The notes below the pieces were generated by a model, which worked only from the letters and a program-made list of their open reading frames with translations, was not told the DNA's origin and ran no database searches. A DNA stretch of 64,000 bases from Yeguia hominis (GTDB lineage: Bacteria > Bacillota > Clostridia > Oscillospirales > Acutalibacteraceae). This document shows, one piece after another, positions 63,084 through 64,000 of the stretch. How positions within the stretch are numbered: position 1 is the stretch's first letter; each line of letters starts with the position of its first letter. The stretch lies in contig NZ_JACRSN010000020.1 in assembly GCF_014384705.1 (NCBI RefSeq), positions 3,659 through 67,658 on the forward strand, read 5' to 3'. Position numbers and translations under genes: made by a program.

Positions 63084-63164
63084 ATAATCGCGATGCAAAC
63101 AAGACGTGCTGTTTATGATTGGAAGTAAACAACTACGAGCCATTTGTTAGCAGAAGGAGTGCGT

Positions 63165-63701
63165 ATGGAGAATCAAAGAGTGCGGCTGAGCAAGATGCTG
63201 CTGAAAAATGCACTGATAACGCTCCTGAAAGAAAAGCCGCTTGAGAAAATCACCATCTATGAGCTGTGCGCCAAGGCACAGCTTAACCGTGTGACCTTTT
63301 ATAAGTATTACGGCAGTCAGAGCGATCTGTTGACCGACATTGAGAATGACTGCTTCCGCAAGCTGGAGGAGATCCTATCCGACAATGCATCCGATGGCGA
63401 AGACTGTCTATGCCGGATGCTGGAGGCGCTGCTTGCTGATGAGGAGCATTTCAAGGTGCTCATCAACGCCCTGCCGGATAAGGACTTTTCAACCAAGCTG
63501 TTCGATCTGCCCACTATCCGGCGCCAGCTTGACATGGCGATCCCGGACACCTTTACCGAGGAAGAACGGGATGAGCTTTGCCTTTTCTTCTATCAGGGCG
63601 GCTATGCGGTGATACGAGAGTGGCTGAATCGAGAGAACCGGCAGTCGCCGAAAAAGATGGCGGTGTTTCTCAACGGCGTCATCCGCAAGCTGACGCAATG
63701 A
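63165..63701 (+). CDS. TetR-family regulator
   Basis: Encodes 178 residues from ATG 63165 behind AGAAGGAG. An N-terminal helix-turn-helix (ALITLLKEKPLEKITIYELC, LNRVTFYKYYGSQSDLL) is followed by a helical C-terminal domain of the TetR_C type with ENDCFRKLEEI and YQGGYAVIREWLN. It is divergent from the MMPL gene with a palindrome between them, so repression of the transporter with release by its substrate is the natural reading. Confidence 0.9.
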   Translation: MENQRVRLSKMLLKNALITLLKEKPLEKITIYELCAKAQLNRVTFYKYYGSQSDLLTDIENDCFRKLEEILSDNASDGEDCLCRMLEALLADEEHFKVLINALPDKDFSTKLFDLPTIRRQLDMAIPDTFTEEERDELCLFFYQGGYAVIREWLNRENRQSPKKMAVFLNGVIRKLTQ

Positions 63702-63888
63702 AAAACGTAGTTTAAACAGAGACCCCGACGGTGCATTTCATACTGCGACGTTCCCACGCCAATGGATAGTCACTAAAAAGTCAAGACCATCCCTCTAAGG
63801 GGTGGCTTGACAAAGCCCTATAAGGGCTTAATACAGCCAGCGCCTAAAAGACGCTGGCTTTCACTTCGTTCAAGCCATTGCGGACTGA
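63702..63888. repeat. cluster of short hairpins, no gene
   Basis: Successive small inverted repeats are visible: CCATCCC/GGGGTGG (63788-63806), AAGCCC/GGGCTT (63813-63829) and AGCCAGCG/CGCTGGCT (63837-63861), the last followed by a short T-rich stretch. The third is likely the end of the minus-strand gene that follows or of the TetR gene. Confidence 0.5.
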
Positions 63889-64000
63889 TTACTTGGCCAG
63901 CCCCTTAAAAGGGTCTTCCAATTCCTTTGTTGTGATTTTATCCATCATCTGATCGTGCGTCTCTTGCTCACGTATATCCTTCCGTATCGTTGCTTCATTT
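63889..64000 (-). CDS. 3' end of an unrecognised gene
   Basis: An open frame enters from the right edge and ends in TAA at 63889-63891. The visible C-terminus reads NEATIRKDIREQETHDQM and then MDKITTKELEDPFKGLAK. Charged helix with no recognised family. A mobile-element protein is possible given the context, but nothing here proves it. Confidence 0.4.
   Translation of the reverse strand, partial: NEATIRKDIREQETHDQMMDKITTKELEDPFKGLAK

Noticed and set aside
1..64000. CRISPR array, rRNA or tRNA genes
   Set aside because: No regularly spaced repeats of 25-40 bases and no tRNA-like cloverleaf or rRNA core sequence was noticed while reading both strands; a covariance search would be needed to exclude a tRNA fully.

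Overview
The window looks like the chromosome of a gut-type Clostridia (Bacillota, probably Oscillospirales). The GC content is moderate and genes are tightly packed behind strong AGGAGG ribosome sites. The glycyl-tRNA synthetase is single-chain, and bile/mucus-niche functions are present (deoxysugar use, sortase B, serpin). No rRNA, tRNA or CRISPR array was seen. The two halves differ: about 1-30,710 is intact core genome, and about 30,720-64,000 is an accessory region with many frameshifted genes, mobile-element remnants and surface/signalling modules.

Core half. On the minus strand are the 5' end of mnmA, a small acidic protein and a fucose-isomerase-like gene. On the plus strand are asparaginase and an UlaG-like hydrolase. 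Next comes an eight-gene minus-strand operon (17,041 down to 4,828): bifunctional class II aldolase/short-chain dehydrogenase, PHP-domain protein, rhamnulokinase, DeoR regulator, then E2, E3 and a fused E1 of a 2-oxoacid dehydrogenase complex, and a zinc dehydrogenase. It is driven by one TTGACA-17-TATTAT promoter flanked by inverted repeats suited to the DeoR protein. It reads as L-rhamnose/L-fucose breakdown wired to oxidation of the C3 products.

Divergent from it is the complete chorismate-to-Phe/Tyr operon: aroF-tyrA-aroB-aroA-aroC-pheA-aroE/aroK fusion-aroQ. It is preceded by an unlisted 39-residue leader peptide with seven Phe and four Tyr codons, a strong intrinsic terminator and a complementary upstream segment. 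Together these form a ribosome-mediated attenuator. rsmE, fabG, glyS, a GtrA-family gene and a P-loop protein of unknown role close the core half.

Accessory half. From about 30.7 to 38.6 kb are degraded small genes, an isochorismatase-like hydrolase, and a two-component system next to a secreted protein with an internal duplication. The promoter of that protein carries three 11-bp-phased direct repeats. A DUF4317 protein and two frameshifted XRE regulators follow. From 38.6 to 51.6 kb is a surface/envelope locus: two FtsX/LolD-type ABC exporters, a second two-component system, a serpin lipoprotein and two membrane-anchored extracytoplasmic proteins, with a 160-bp MITE inserted. From 51.7 to 58.5 kb are an IS3 remnant, a lipoprotein, a KamA-type radical SAM enzyme with unusual substrate residues, and glycosyltransferases of which two are broken by several lesions. 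From 58.8 kb onward are a possible 34-residue peptide gene with its own promoter and terminator, a class B sortase, an MMPL transporter divergent from its likely TetR repressor, and the 3' end of an unrecognised gene.
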